A stretch of DNA of 64,000 nucleotides, taken from the NCBI RefSeq assembly GCF_009729205.1, contig NZ_VTHB01000001.1:868001-932000 (forward strand), in the 5' to 3' direction. The translations under genes were made by a program, and so were the position numbers. The DNA comes from Mycobacteroides sp. CBMA 271 (lineage in GTDB: Bacteria; Actinomycetota; Actinomycetes; Mycobacteriales; Mycobacteriaceae). Under the pieces are notes generated by a model, which saw only the letters and a program-made list of their open reading frames with translations, made no database searches and was not told the origin of the DNA. This document shows positions 42,562-51,803 of this stretch, piece by piece. The stretch's first letter is position 1; the number at the start of each line of letters is the position of its first letter.

Positions 42562-44735
42562 CCGGTCAGGTAGAGCCAAGCGCGGACCTGGATTCCGGCC
42601 GATACCGCGCCGCCACCCAGGACACCATCGACACACTGATTGACCTCAACATTTCGAAACGTCCCAATATTCTTGTTGCGGGACTGGCCATTACGGCCGA
42701 AAGCGCACAAACGGGTTTCCTCATCAACGACCTACTGCCGGCTGCTGCCGAGTATGTGACCTACTACGCCAACTCCCTGGAGGAGGCACTGTCCGGCGCG
42801 ATCCGCCTGATCCGTCACACCAGCAAGGTCGACATCGGGCGCGATCCCGAAAGCTGGATTCTGGTAGTGGACCGCGACGAGCGGTTGCGTCGATACTTCG
42901 ATCCACTCGCCGAGGGCGAGCACGGTGCACTCACCCAACACGTGACGTTCGCGGCCTCCGAGGCGGAAGCGCTCACGGTGCTGCCGACGCGATCGTGGTC
43001 CGGTCTGGTGGTACTGGATCCGGGCGGGGAATCTGCGCAGGTGCTATCAGTTGCGCAGCAACACAACATGATGCGCGTTGTAGCAGAGAGCCGCGCATTC
43101 GATGAGATCGACGGGGGACGGCAGCTGCCGGACGCCGATATCTTTGTCTTCGGCGAGAACCTCACCGATTTCCAGTCGCCCTTCGGATCGTATTCGATAT
43201 CGCAGCAGGCATACCGGGTCTGGAACAACCCACTCGATGCCATGGCGCAAACCTCGACCTTCGCGGCGAGTGCGACCGCCTTGACGCTGGTGATCGCCAA
43301 CATCCGCAGGCATCGGCACGTCAGCCAGTCGCAAGAGAAGATTCTTGCCGAGATTTACGCGAGCCGCCGCGTCCGCAATGACTACTTCCGCCGGTTCTCC
43401 AATCCGTCGGCGGCCGATTTGATGGAGGCGTTCGGGCTCGATTTTGATTTGACCGGAGCCGACGCCGGAGAGATCACATTGCGCGATGGCACGATGCTGC
43501 TCGACTGCGCGTTGGGCAATGGCGCCAACCTGCGCGGGCACAATTCGCCAGATATTGCACGGGAATTGGCCGCCCACGACGGACACACCGATTACACCGG
43601 CCTCCTCGCACAGTTGTTGACCGAGCTCAGCGGGTTCGACGAGATGCTGCCGGCGGTCAGCGGGGCGACGAGCGTCGAGAACGCGCTCTGTCTGGCACGT
43701 CTGGCACGCCCCGACAAGCCCCGGATCGTGACGTTCCGCGGTAATTTCTCGGGCAAGACCATCGCCACCCTCAACGTGAGTCGCTATGGCCCGCAACGTT
43801 CGGCCAGCATCGACGGCGCATTCCAGCCGTACTACCCGGACGTTGTGTTCATCGACCCGTTCAGTGCCGATGCCGCCGAGGAACTCACCGCGGCCCTGGA
43901 CCACCCGGATGTCGGCCTGGTGTGGTGCGAGCTCATTCAGGGCATGTCGTGTGTCGCGATACCGACAGAGCTGTTGAAGATCGTGGCGGCGGCCAAGCAT
44001 CGCTCTGGCTTCCTCATCGGTGTCGACGAGGTGCTCACCGGCGTGTGGCGCAGTGCCGAAACGTTCCTCCTGCAACAGACCTGGATGCCCGACATCGTCG
44101 ACATTGTGACCATCGCCAAGCCCCTGTCCGACATGATGTTTCCGATGGCGGCGGCGTTGGCGACATCAGAGGTGGCTGAGGCGGCGCGCCGCACCGACGC
44201 ACAGGCCTTCACCGAACTGCAGAATCGGTATCGCAACAATCTCGGTGCCCACATCGCCTGGCATGCGCTCCGCAGCGTCAACACCCCGGAGTCACATGCC
44301 AGGCGCATGGTCGAGCGTGCGGCACTCACCGACGGCCTCCGCCGACTTACCGCGCACTCACCGCTGTATCGGTCGGTGGAGGGCTACGGCGCGCACCTCA
44401 GGCTGGTCACGGATTCACGATACTTCCCGTTCCGGGAGAACACCCTGATGGGAGAATTGCTGGGCCAGGCAATGGAGGACCTGATTCTCCGGCGTTGCCA
44501 TGTGGTTCTGGGCCGCGGCCGGTTCTTCCCCCCATTGTTCCCTCCAGAGGGAATGATGGCCGAGGCCGTCGCGCGGTTGGAACATGGGTTCGAGGGGGTC
44601 ACCCCCGCCACGGTGTACGGCACGTTGGTGCGTTGCGTCGGAGGGTTGGCCTCCTTCATGGTGAGGCGACAGCTGGAGCGGCTCATGTTCTGGCGCAAGC
44701 GGAAAGAGCACGATGGTGCGATCAAGCCGGCTTGA
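42558..44735 (+). CDS. Class III aminotransferase with degenerate N-terminal half-copy
   Basis: 725 aa from GTG 42558. Residues about 300-700 are a class III PLP-dependent aminotransferase: GNFSGKT, GVDEVLTGVWR (Asp490) and the Schiff-base Lys521 in TIAKPLSD. Residues 1-280 look like a second, decayed copy of the same fold: ANSLEEALSGAIRLIRH resembles NSGAEAVEAALKLARH, and VFGENLTDFQSPFGSYSI resembles the PLP-lysine segment but with Glu200 in place of Lys. Typical class III enzymes are about 430 aa. Substrate unknown; context suggests transamination of a lipid or aldehyde made by neighbours. Stop overlaps the convergent SDR by 14 bases. Confidence 0.75.
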   Translation: MTGQVEPSADLDSGRYRAATQDTIDTLIDLNISKRPNILVAGLAITAESAQTGFLINDLLPAAAEYVTYYANSLEEALSGAIRLIRHTSKVDIGRDPESWILVVDRDERLRRYFDPLAEGEHGALTQHVTFAASEAEALTVLPTRSWSGLVVLDPGGESAQVLSVAQQHNMMRVVAESRAFDEIDGGRQLPDADIFVFGENLTDFQSPFGSYSISQQAYRVWNNPLDAMAQTSTFAASATALTLVIANIRRHRHVSQSQEKILAEIYASRRVRNDYFRRFSNPSAADLMEAFGLDFDLTGADAGEITLRDGTMLLDCALGNGANLRGHNSPDIARELAAHDGHTDYTGLLAQLLTELSGFDEMLPAVSGATSVENALCLARLARPDKPRIVTFRGNFSGKTIATLNVSRYGPQRSASIDGAFQPYYPDVVFIDPFSADAAEELTAALDHPDVGLVWCELIQGMSCVAIPTELLKIVAAAKHRSGFLIGVDEVLTGVWRSAETFLLQQTWMPDIVDIVTIAKPLSDMMFPMAAALATSEVAEAARRTDAQAFTELQNRYRNNLGAHIAWHALRSVNTPESHARRMVERAALTDGLRRLTAHSPLYRSVEGYGAHLRLVTDSRYFPFRENTLMGELLGQAMEDLILRRCHVVLGRGRFFPPLFPPEGMMAEAVARLEHGFEGVTPATVYGTLVRCVGGLASFMVRRQLERLMFWRKRKEHDGAIKPA

Positions 44736-45654
44736 ACCACCACGTGGCCGTCGAATCCGGGGCGATATCCGCGATCTCATTGGCTTCGCAGAACAAGCCG
44801 CTGGCGGCATCCGCGGGGCAGACGGCGCTGGGCCACGACAGGTGTCGATCCACTTTGGCGTACGACAGCCCCGCCGGGGTGTCCGCCCGGGTGAGGTGGG
44901 CATGCAACCATGCAGCGGATCGCTCCGGCGTGCTGAACCCCTCGGCGCCATCAAATTTGGTGAGCACACGTCGAAACAACCAGCGAGACAAGGTGTTCAT
45001 GTTCCTGGTGATGCCCGTCGCCGGCATGATCCCCGGATCATAGGCCAGCACTGCATAGCCGTCAGGGGCATGTTCAGAGCAGGCGTAACTGAGCCACACC
45101 GTGCCGCGCTTGCTGGTGACGTACGCCTGCGGTCCGGCCAGGGCGCCCGGCTTGCACGCGTCCGCCAGCGCGAGCACAGCGGGCTTAGGAAGCCCAGTCC
45201 ACCAACGCTGCCGTTCGTGCGCACCCGATCCGACGAACACGATCCGGGTCGCTGCGCGCATGCACGGCGACAACAACGCCAAGAGCAGGTGCGGGCCCAC
45301 CAGATTGGTGATCATGGTGGCGTCCAAGCCCTCCGATGTGGAACCGGCCTGGCGCCCGGGATGAATCGCCGCATTGAGCACCACCGCCCCGACCGGCGCG
45401 AGCTCACCGGCACTCACGGCTTCGGTGACCTCTGCTGCGGCCCGCCGAATGCTCGCCAGCGCGGAGAGATCACATACGACGTAGCGGACTCTTTCGACAC
45501 CCAGTCGCGCGACCAGCTCATCCCGGCGTTCTTCGTTGCGGCACAGCAATATCAAGTGATAGTCCCCAGATTCGGCGAGGAGGCGGGCCAGTGCTAGCCC
45601 CAATCCCGACGTGGCACCCGTCAACACGAGCGAACGGCCGCTGGTTCCACCCAT
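44722..45654 (-). CDS. Short-chain dehydrogenase
   Basis: 310 aa. Cofactor motif TGATSGLGLALA, NAA block (VVLNAAIHPG), Ser in VGSGAH and catalytic YVTSK. Length and the C-terminal domain with FSTPERSAAWLHAHL place it in the retinol-dehydrogenase/protochlorophyllide-reductase-like SDRs. It is divergent from the monooxygenase at 45710 over 55 bases and convergent with the aminotransferase. Confidence 0.85.
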   Translation of the reverse strand: MGGTSGRSLVLTGATSGLGLALARLLAESGDYHLILLCRNEERRDELVARLGVERVRYVVCDLSALASIRRAAAEVTEAVSAGELAPVGAVVLNAAIHPGRQAGSTSEGLDATMITNLVGPHLLLALLSPCMRAATRIVFVGSGAHERQRWWTGLPKPAVLALADACKPGALAGPQAYVTSKRGTVWLSYACSEHAPDGYAVLAYDPGIMPATGITRNMNTLSRWLFRRVLTKFDGAEGFSTPERSAAWLHAHLTRADTPAGLSYAKVDRHLSWPSAVCPADAASGLFCEANEIADIAPDSTATWWFKPA

Positions 45655-45709
45655 GCCTCAGGAATATACGGCCAACCTCATCCCTTCAACACACGGCCGG
45701 GAGAAGCAT

Positions 45710-47170
45710 GTGAACTCCGCTCAGAATCAACACGTTGATGTCCTCGTGGTGGGCGCCGGCATTGCCGGAATCAGCGCGGCGTGGCATTTTGCGCATCACT
45801 GCCCGTCGCTGAATATCACAGTGCTGGAAAGCCGTTCAGAGATCGGCGGCACCTGGAGCCTGTTTCGATATCCGGGTGTACGTTGCGACTCTGACATGTA
45901 CACGCTCGGCTTCTCCTTTGCGCCATGGACCGGCCAGGAGGCGATCGTTGAAGGCGACGTCATCTTGCAGTACCTCAAGGACGTGGTGGCACAGGAGAAT
46001 CTCGATCGGCTCATCCGTTTCGATCACCAGGTCCGCGAGGCGCGGTGGTCGTCACAGACCTCCCGGTGGACGCTGCAGGTGGGCACCCCCGCCGGCGACC
46101 AGAGCATCACCTGCTCGTTTCTGATGGTGTGCACGGGCTACTACCGATACGACGGCGGCTATCTGCCCGACTTCCCCGGCATCGAGAACTTCCCGGGGCC
46201 GGTGGTACATCCGCAGGAGTGGCCCGAGGACCTGGTCGTCGCCGGTAAGGCGGTGGCCCTCATCGGAAGCGGTGCCACCGCAATGACGCTGGCACCCCGG
46301 CTGGCCGACACCGCCCGCCACGTGAGCGTCGTACAACGCTCGCCGACCTACGTCGTCAGCCGCCCACAGCGCGATCGCTTTGCCAATCTGTTGCTGCGCT
46401 GGCTGCCTGACAAGACGGCCCTGCAGATTATCCGCGCCAAGAACATCTCCCTGATGACGTTGTCGCTCTACATGGCGCGCCGAGTACCGCAGCGCATGGG
46501 CGAGGCCATCATCGACCGCGCGAAGCGCGAGCTACCGGCCGGATACGACAGCGAGACGCATTTCCGGCCACGGTACAAGATCTGGGACAACCGGCTGTGC
46601 CTGATCCTCGACGGTGACCTGTTCCAATCGATCGGCCGCGGAGACCTCTCGATGGTGACCGGCGACATCGAGAGGTTCACCGCGGACGGCCTCTTGCTCA
46701 CTACCGGCGAACACGTCCCGGCCGATATCGTGGTGGCGGCCACGGGATTTCACATGCGGCTGTTCGGCGGTATCGAGTTTTACCGCGACGACGAGCCCAT
46801 CGACTTCAGCAGCACCACCTGCTACAAGGGCATGATGCTCGACAGAGTTCCGAACTTCGCATTCACCGTCGGATACCAGGCGGCCACCTACACGCTCAAG
46901 GCGGACATCGTGTCGAAGTATGTGAGCAGACTACTTGGCTACCTGTTTGAGAACGGGTTTTCCTCTGTCACACCGCATCTTGACGACGACTCGGTAGTCC
47001 TGGAACCGTTCACCGGATATCGGCCCGGCTATGTACAGCGCGTGCTCGCCAATCTGCCACGGCAGGGCTCCAAACCACCGTGGCGGTTGAGCATGAACTA
47101 CTACCGGGACATGTGGATGGCACGCGCACAACCCATCGCAGACACCAACCTTCACTTCTCAAGAAGCTGA
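45710..47170 (+). CDS. Baeyer-Villiger-type flavin monooxygenase (EthA-like)
   Basis: 486 aa from GTG 45710, four bases after GGGAGAAG; length as EthA (489 aa). FAD motif VGAGIAGISAAWH, the Baeyer-Villiger fingerprint FxGxxxHxxxW as FPGPVVHPQEW, NADP motif GSGATAMT and C-terminal ATGFHMRLFGGIEFY. It inserts oxygen next to a ketone to give an ester or lactone, or oxidises sulfur or nitrogen. Followed by the sulfotransferase 12 bases later. Confidence 0.9.
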   Translation: MNSAQNQHVDVLVVGAGIAGISAAWHFAHHCPSLNITVLESRSEIGGTWSLFRYPGVRCDSDMYTLGFSFAPWTGQEAIVEGDVILQYLKDVVAQENLDRLIRFDHQVREARWSSQTSRWTLQVGTPAGDQSITCSFLMVCTGYYRYDGGYLPDFPGIENFPGPVVHPQEWPEDLVVAGKAVALIGSGATAMTLAPRLADTARHVSVVQRSPTYVVSRPQRDRFANLLLRWLPDKTALQIIRAKNISLMTLSLYMARRVPQRMGEAIIDRAKRELPAGYDSETHFRPRYKIWDNRLCLILDGDLFQSIGRGDLSMVTGDIERFTADGLLLTTGEHVPADIVVAATGFHMRLFGGIEFYRDDEPIDFSSTTCYKGMMLDRVPNFAFTVGYQAATYTLKADIVSKYVSRLLGYLFENGFSSVTPHLDDDSVVLEPFTGYRPGYVQRVLANLPRQGSKPPWRLSMNYYRDMWMARAQPIADTNLHFSRS

Positions 47171-47182
47171 ACGGGGTCACAG

Positions 47183-48439
47183 ATGGGTACTGAGTTCACG
47201 GTCACCCGACCCTGGCCGATTCGCGCACTCAACCGTGCCGGTGGCCCCATGGCAGGCATGGGTGTCGCACCCAAGCTCGACTCGCAGTGGTTGCGCAGTG
47301 CGGCCTGCCGCGCCACTGGGCTCGAATGGATTCCCGACCCCTACCTCGACGATGCGCTCGACGTGTTGACCGCCTCACTGCGGGGCGATGCCCAGCTCAG
47401 TTTCCTGGGCCGCAAGATGGTGCAAGTACGACTTGCCGGGATGTTGAGCACTCGTCTTCGACTACACAAACTGATCACACTGCATCCGGAGATCAAGGAC
47501 CTCCCCGTCGAACCGCCGATCGTGATCGTGGGCCTGCAACGCACCGGGACAACCCTGCTGCACCGCCTCCTCGCCGCGGATCCGGCGGCGGGTTCCATGA
47601 GCTCGTGGGAAGGTGCCTCGCCGCTGCCCCATCCAGATCAGCCGATCGACGCACCAGACCTTCGAATAGCTAAGGCCGCCAAGGATGAGCGCTCGTTGAA
47701 GTACCTAGCGCCACAGTTCTTCGCCATCCATTCCGTGGAAGCGGAGGCACCCGAGGAGGACGTCCTTCTCCTCGATTTCGCGTTGCACAGCCAGATGCCT
47801 GAGGTGATGTTTCACGTTCCCGGTTACGCGAAATGGTTGGCGGCCCAGGACATGCTGCCCACCTACGAACTGCATCGCCTGCTCCTGCAGGTGCTCCAAT
47901 GGCAGCAGCCGCGCGGACGCTGGGTGCTCAAGACACCGGCACACCTGGAGCACTTGGATGTGCTGCTGCGCGTCTATCCGGGCGCCGTGGTGGTGTGGAC
48001 GCACCGGGACCCCGCACAGACCACCGCGTCGTCATCCAGCATGCTTGCGCACTATCAGGCGCTCTTCAGCGATCACGTGGATCACCATCGGCTCGCTCGG
48101 TACTGGCTCGGCAAGAACGCTCAGATCATCGACCGCGCGATCACCGTTCGAGACGAGCATCCTGCTTCGTTCGTCGACGTCAATTACTCTGAACTGCTTG
48201 ATAATCCGATCGTCGTCGCACAGCGAGTCTACCGCGCGGCGGGCCGCCGGCTGTCCGGCGAGGCAATGGTCGCCATGCAGGCATCGCTGCGGGAGAACCG
48301 ACAACACAAGCACGGCGAACACAAGTACAGCCTTGAGCAGTTCGGTTTGACGACAGCGGAAGTGGACACCGCGTACCAACGCTATATCGACCACTTCGGG
48401 ATAGAGCGCGAAAGGGGCGGACTTCGTGACAGCCAATGA
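47183..48439 (+). CDS. Sulfotransferase family protein
   Basis: 418 aa. PAPS-binding loop IVGLQRTGTTLLHRLLAADP near residue 115, later VLKTPAHLEHLDVLLRVYPGAVVVWTHRDP with the second PAPS region, and DVNYSELLDNP. This is the Sulfotransfer_3 group common in mycobacteria. Possible acceptor is an alcohol on a lipid made by the island, an inference. Ends 14 bases past the start of the DUF1214 gene, so coupled. Confidence 0.85.
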   Translation: MGTEFTVTRPWPIRALNRAGGPMAGMGVAPKLDSQWLRSAACRATGLEWIPDPYLDDALDVLTASLRGDAQLSFLGRKMVQVRLAGMLSTRLRLHKLITLHPEIKDLPVEPPIVIVGLQRTGTTLLHRLLAADPAAGSMSSWEGASPLPHPDQPIDAPDLRIAKAAKDERSLKYLAPQFFAIHSVEAEAPEEDVLLLDFALHSQMPEVMFHVPGYAKWLAAQDMLPTYELHRLLLQVLQWQQPRGRWVLKTPAHLEHLDVLLRVYPGAVVVWTHRDPAQTTASSSSMLAHYQALFSDHVDHHRLARYWLGKNAQIIDRAITVRDEHPASFVDVNYSELLDNPIVVAQRVYRAAGRRLSGEAMVAMQASLRENRQHKHGEHKYSLEQFGLTTAEVDTAYQRYIDHFGIERERGGLRDSQ

Positions 48440-49607
48440 TTCAGTGACACAACCGTTCACCGATGCCATTGCCGAGGCAGAGCGGCTAGTAGTCTCCGCA
48501 CCTCATATCGAGTCGGAAGCCGATCTTGCGGAGGGGCTCGAATACCTCGCCGGGAGCATCGCGGCCTCGCAGCACCTGGTGTTCAACTTCAGTGCCGAAC
48601 ACCCTGTATTACTCAGCGGGACGGGGCCATTCGCAAAGATGGGCCTGGACAACCCGGATTTTCTCTACTTCGCGACGCAGATCGACGGAAATCACGACTA
48701 TGTGCTCAGCGGTACCCGCGGCAGCACCGTCGACCTGAACTTTCAGCTGCTGGACAGCGGATACACCGATCGCGAGATACCGGAGAGTGTCACGGCCTTC
48801 GATGATCGCAGCCTGGCGATCAATGAGGACGGCAGTTACCGGGTGAGCATCGGACGCTCGCCGGTCGCGGGCTGCGACAAGCACATCCCGATAGCCCCGC
48901 GGCCCGCGCAACTGATCGTGCGCGAGGCCTACAACGACTGGTCCGAGAACCGCGGAAGGGTGCTTATCACCAGGGCGGACACCCTCGGCGCCGGCGCCCC
49001 GCCGATCACCAAGGAGTTCATCGCCGGGCGCTACCTCGGCGCCGCGCATCATCTGATCAATCGCGTGAAGACGTGGCTGCAGTTTCCACAGTGGTTCTAC
49101 ATGAATAATCCCGCGAATATCTTTGAGCCGCCTCGTATTACGCCCGGAGGGCTGTCCACCCAATTCTCCTCGGTGGGCTACTTCGAGCTGGAGCCCGACC
49201 AGGCTCTGATCGTCACCATCCCGAAATCCGATGCGCCCTATCAGGGATTCCAGCTGGGCAGCATGTGGTACGTCTCGCTGGACTACATCAATCACCAGAC
49301 ATCGCTGAATGCCCATCAGTCACATGTGGATCCCGACGGCAACATCCGGCTGGTCGTCAGCGCCCAGAATCCCGGGGTCACCAACTGGATCGAGACGGTG
49401 GGACATCGCCGCGGGTTCCTCAAGTTCCGTTGGCAGCGAACCAGCCACCCGATCCTCGACGAGGACGGCCCCCGCGCCGAGGTGGTGGGCATCGAGCGCG
49501 TCAAGGACTCGTTGCCGTTCTACTCCGACAGCGTTGTGACGACAGAGCAGTGGCGCTCTCGAATCGCCGGGCGCCAGGTGGCCGTGGCGGCCCGGATGCT
49601 CGGCTGA
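48426..49607 (+). CDS. DUF1214 domain protein
   Basis: 393 aa from GTG 48426. C-terminal region FSSVGYFELEPDQALIVTIPKSDAPYQGFQLGSMWYVSLDYINHQTSLNAHQ matches the DUF1214 style found near mycobacterial sulfotransferase and acyl-CoA genes. No signal peptide. Function unknown; the family is often described only as a domain of unknown function. It is the last gene of the plus-strand set. Confidence 0.75.
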   Translation: MTANDSVTQPFTDAIAEAERLVVSAPHIESEADLAEGLEYLAGSIAASQHLVFNFSAEHPVLLSGTGPFAKMGLDNPDFLYFATQIDGNHDYVLSGTRGSTVDLNFQLLDSGYTDREIPESVTAFDDRSLAINEDGSYRVSIGRSPVAGCDKHIPIAPRPAQLIVREAYNDWSENRGRVLITRADTLGAGAPPITKEFIAGRYLGAAHHLINRVKTWLQFPQWFYMNNPANIFEPPRITPGGLSTQFSSVGYFELEPDQALIVTIPKSDAPYQGFQLGSMWYVSLDYINHQTSLNAHQSHVDPDGNIRLVVSAQNPGVTNWIETVGHRRGFLKFRWQRTSHPILDEDGPRAEVVGIERVKDSLPFYSDSVVTTEQWRSRIAGRQVAVAARMLG

Positions 49608-49624
49608 CGTGTACTCGAAGAAGG

Positions 49625-49963
49625 CTAGGAGTCTGTGTTGGACGTCGCCGACCCTGCGGCTCCACCGGGCTTCTCGCCACGCAGCCGCGCCTGCAGATCG
49701 GCGCGCTCGACACGGCGCCGCTCATCGACGACGGCGATGCTGGCCGTCACCCGGCGGCGCAGCGGCGCGAACACGGCCATGCCCAACGGCAGCGCAATGA
49801 TCAACGCGAACAGAATCGCGATGGCCAGTGGGAAGTCCTGGTAGCCGATGAGCCGAGCCACCCCGAAGATGACCACCGTCAGGACCACCGCAAGCCCCAG
49901 CCGCGCCAGGGTGTACAGCGCGATATCGATAACTAGCCGGCTCCCCGGCGACCGTTCAGCCAC
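49625..49963 (-). CDS. DUF4229-like membrane protein (Rv0531 position)
   Basis: 112 aa with two TM helices (YTLARLGLAVVLTVVIFGVARLIG and FPLAIAILFALIIALPLGMAVFA) and a basic/charged C-terminal tail. It occupies the place of Rv0531 between the accessory island and the cytochrome c block, which fits the small DUF4229 family. Function unknown. Confidence 0.75.
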   Translation of the reverse strand: MAERSPGSRLVIDIALYTLARLGLAVVLTVVIFGVARLIGYQDFPLAIAILFALIIALPLGMAVFAPLRRRVTASIAVVDERRRVERADLQARLRGEKPGGAAGSATSNTDS

Positions 49964-50040
49964 GTCATCACCCTATCGCTGCACCGGGCACGGATCTTGG
50001 CCGCGCGTATATTCGAAGTTAGTTTGTTCAGGAGGCTCTT

Positions 50041-50205
50041 GTGTATTACGTGCTCATCGCTGCCGTGCTCGCGGCGCTGATCTACGCCGGATGGCGGATC
50101 AGCCAGTCGGTCCCGGCCCGTCCGCAGACCCGCGTCACCGGCCCCGACGACGACCCCGACTTCCTGTGGCGCATCAGCAGGGACGATCCGTCTTCCGAGC
50201 GTTGA
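50041..50205 (+). CDS. 54-aa membrane microprotein (Rv0530A-like)
   Basis: GTG start with a near-perfect ribosome site AGGAGG at 50030-50035, five bases upstream. The protein has one TM helix (VLIAAVLAALIYAGW) and a conserved-looking cytoplasmic tail with TRVTGPDDDPDFLWRIS. It is in the place of the short gene Rv0530A of M. tuberculosis, between Rv0530 and Rv0531 homologues. The function is unknown. Confidence 0.78.
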   Translation: MYYVLIAAVLAALIYAGWRISQSVPARPQTRVTGPDDDPDFLWRISRDDPSSER

Positions 50206-50222
50206 TGCGCCACCAGGGCTGA

Positions 50223-51716
50223 CTATCCCTGGAACGTCTGCTGCTGCTGACGCTGAGTCCCGGTGAATCCCTGTGCCACTACGGCCGCCAGCTCGATGAG
50301 CGCGCGACGCGTCGGCGGACGCAGCCGATCCAGACTGATCTCGGCCCCCTCTTCCAGGTGCGGATCGAACGGCACCAGACGCACCGCACGGCACCGACGC
50401 GAGAAGTGGTCGACGACCTTCTGCATGTCGACCTTGCCTGAACGCGGGCGCACCGCGTTGATGACCGCAACGGAGCGGCGCACCAGTTCGCGATGTCCAT
50501 GTGCGTCAAGCCAGTCAAGAGTCGCCGAGGCGCTGCGCGCGCCGTCCACCGACCCGGAGCTGATAACGACCAGGGTGTCGGCCTGCTCCAGCACCGACGA
50601 CATCGCCGAGTGCATGAGGCCGGTACCGCAATCGGTCAGCACCACGCTGTAGAACTTCTCAAGAATCTCCAGGGTGCGCGAGTAATCCTCGGCGCTGAAC
50701 GCCTCCGACACCGCCGGATCGCTTTCCGACGCGAGCACCTCCAGGCGGCTCGGGCCCTGCGAGGTGTAGCTGCGCACATCGCTGTAGCGCTGGATCGAAT
50801 TGGCGTCGCGCAGCAGGTGACGCACCGTCGCCGGCGTCTCCAGCGGCACCTTCTGGCTCAGTGTGCCGCGGTCGGGGTTCGCGTCGACCGCGATGACCCG
50901 GTCGCCGCGGATCGAGGCGAAGGTCGAGCCGAGGGTGGCGGTAACGGTGGTCTTACCGACGCCGCCCTTGAGGCTCAGCAGCGCAATCTTGTAGCAGCCC
51001 TGCAGTGGCTGATTGACCTGCGCGACAAGATCGTTTTCCTCGGTCTTCTTGGTGCCCTCGCCGAGGTTCACCGTCCCGAACGACGCACGGTACAAGGTCT
51101 TTCGCCAACCCGCCGACGGCGACGGCTTGTGCGGGCGCAGCAGAGCCGACGTGGACAGGTCGCGCGAGGAGGGCGGCAGCTCCGGCCGAACCTGAGCGCC
51201 GATACCCATCTGCTGGCCGCCGACCGGGGTGTAGTAGCGCGAGCCGCCGACCGGAGGCTGTTGTGTCTGCTGCGGGATGCCCGAGGCCGGGGTGTCGCCG
51301 CCCCAACGATCCGCCGTGAACGGCGTCGGCTGCGCCGGCTGCTCATTGGCGTCGCTAAATCGGTTGTCCGCCCGAAAGCCGCCCGGGCCGCCGGATGATC
51401 CGGCCGCGCCGATCGCGGTGGGATCGGGTGTCTCCTGCCCTCCAGAAGGGGTGAAGTCCAGCGGCGCGAACGAGCCGCCAAGCGTGTTCAGCGAAGGCAC
51501 CGAGGGGTCATGCCCACCCAGGCCAGCGATGTCCTGCTGTGGCGCGAACGGATCCTGGAAGGGCACCGCCTGAAACTGCTGCGTCATCTCGTGAGGCTGC
51601 TGCGGAACACCCTGGCCGTACATCACGGGCCGCGCCGGCTCCTGCGCTGCCCATGGCGGAGCCGTGGGGCCACCTTGCGCCTCGTCCGGCGCGCGGTGCG
51701 CGGGATAGTCAGACAT
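50223..51716 (-). CDS. MinD/ParA-like ATPase with long Pro/Gln-rich N-terminus (Rv0530-like)
   Basis: 497 aa from ATG 51716, preceded by GGGGGA. Residues 1-215 are disordered and rich in Pro, Gln and Gly; from about 245 the deviant Walker A LSLKGGVGKTTVTATLG and VIAVDANPDRGTL begin a MinD-type ATPase. ESX-associated EspI proteins have the same layout. It is in the Rv0530 position ahead of the cytochrome c maturation genes. Partner and cargo unknown. Confidence 0.85.
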   Translation of the reverse strand: MSDYPAHRAPDEAQGGPTAPPWAAQEPARPVMYGQGVPQQPHEMTQQFQAVPFQDPFAPQQDIAGLGGHDPSVPSLNTLGGSFAPLDFTPSGGQETPDPTAIGAAGSSGGPGGFRADNRFSDANEQPAQPTPFTADRWGGDTPASGIPQQTQQPPVGGSRYYTPVGGQQMGIGAQVRPELPPSSRDLSTSALLRPHKPSPSAGWRKTLYRASFGTVNLGEGTKKTEENDLVAQVNQPLQGCYKIALLSLKGGVGKTTVTATLGSTFASIRGDRVIAVDANPDRGTLSQKVPLETPATVRHLLRDANSIQRYSDVRSYTSQGPSRLEVLASESDPAVSEAFSAEDYSRTLEILEKFYSVVLTDCGTGLMHSAMSSVLEQADTLVVISSGSVDGARSASATLDWLDAHGHRELVRRSVAVINAVRPRSGKVDMQKVVDHFSRRCRAVRLVPFDPHLEEGAEISLDRLRPPTRRALIELAAVVAQGFTGTQRQQQQTFQG

Positions 51717-51803
51717 CGATCCCCCAATGCATTGGTTGGATTGCAAGCTCAGCATCGCACCCTATCGCAGGTGTGATGTGCCGATACCGAGGAACAAGTC
51801 CCC

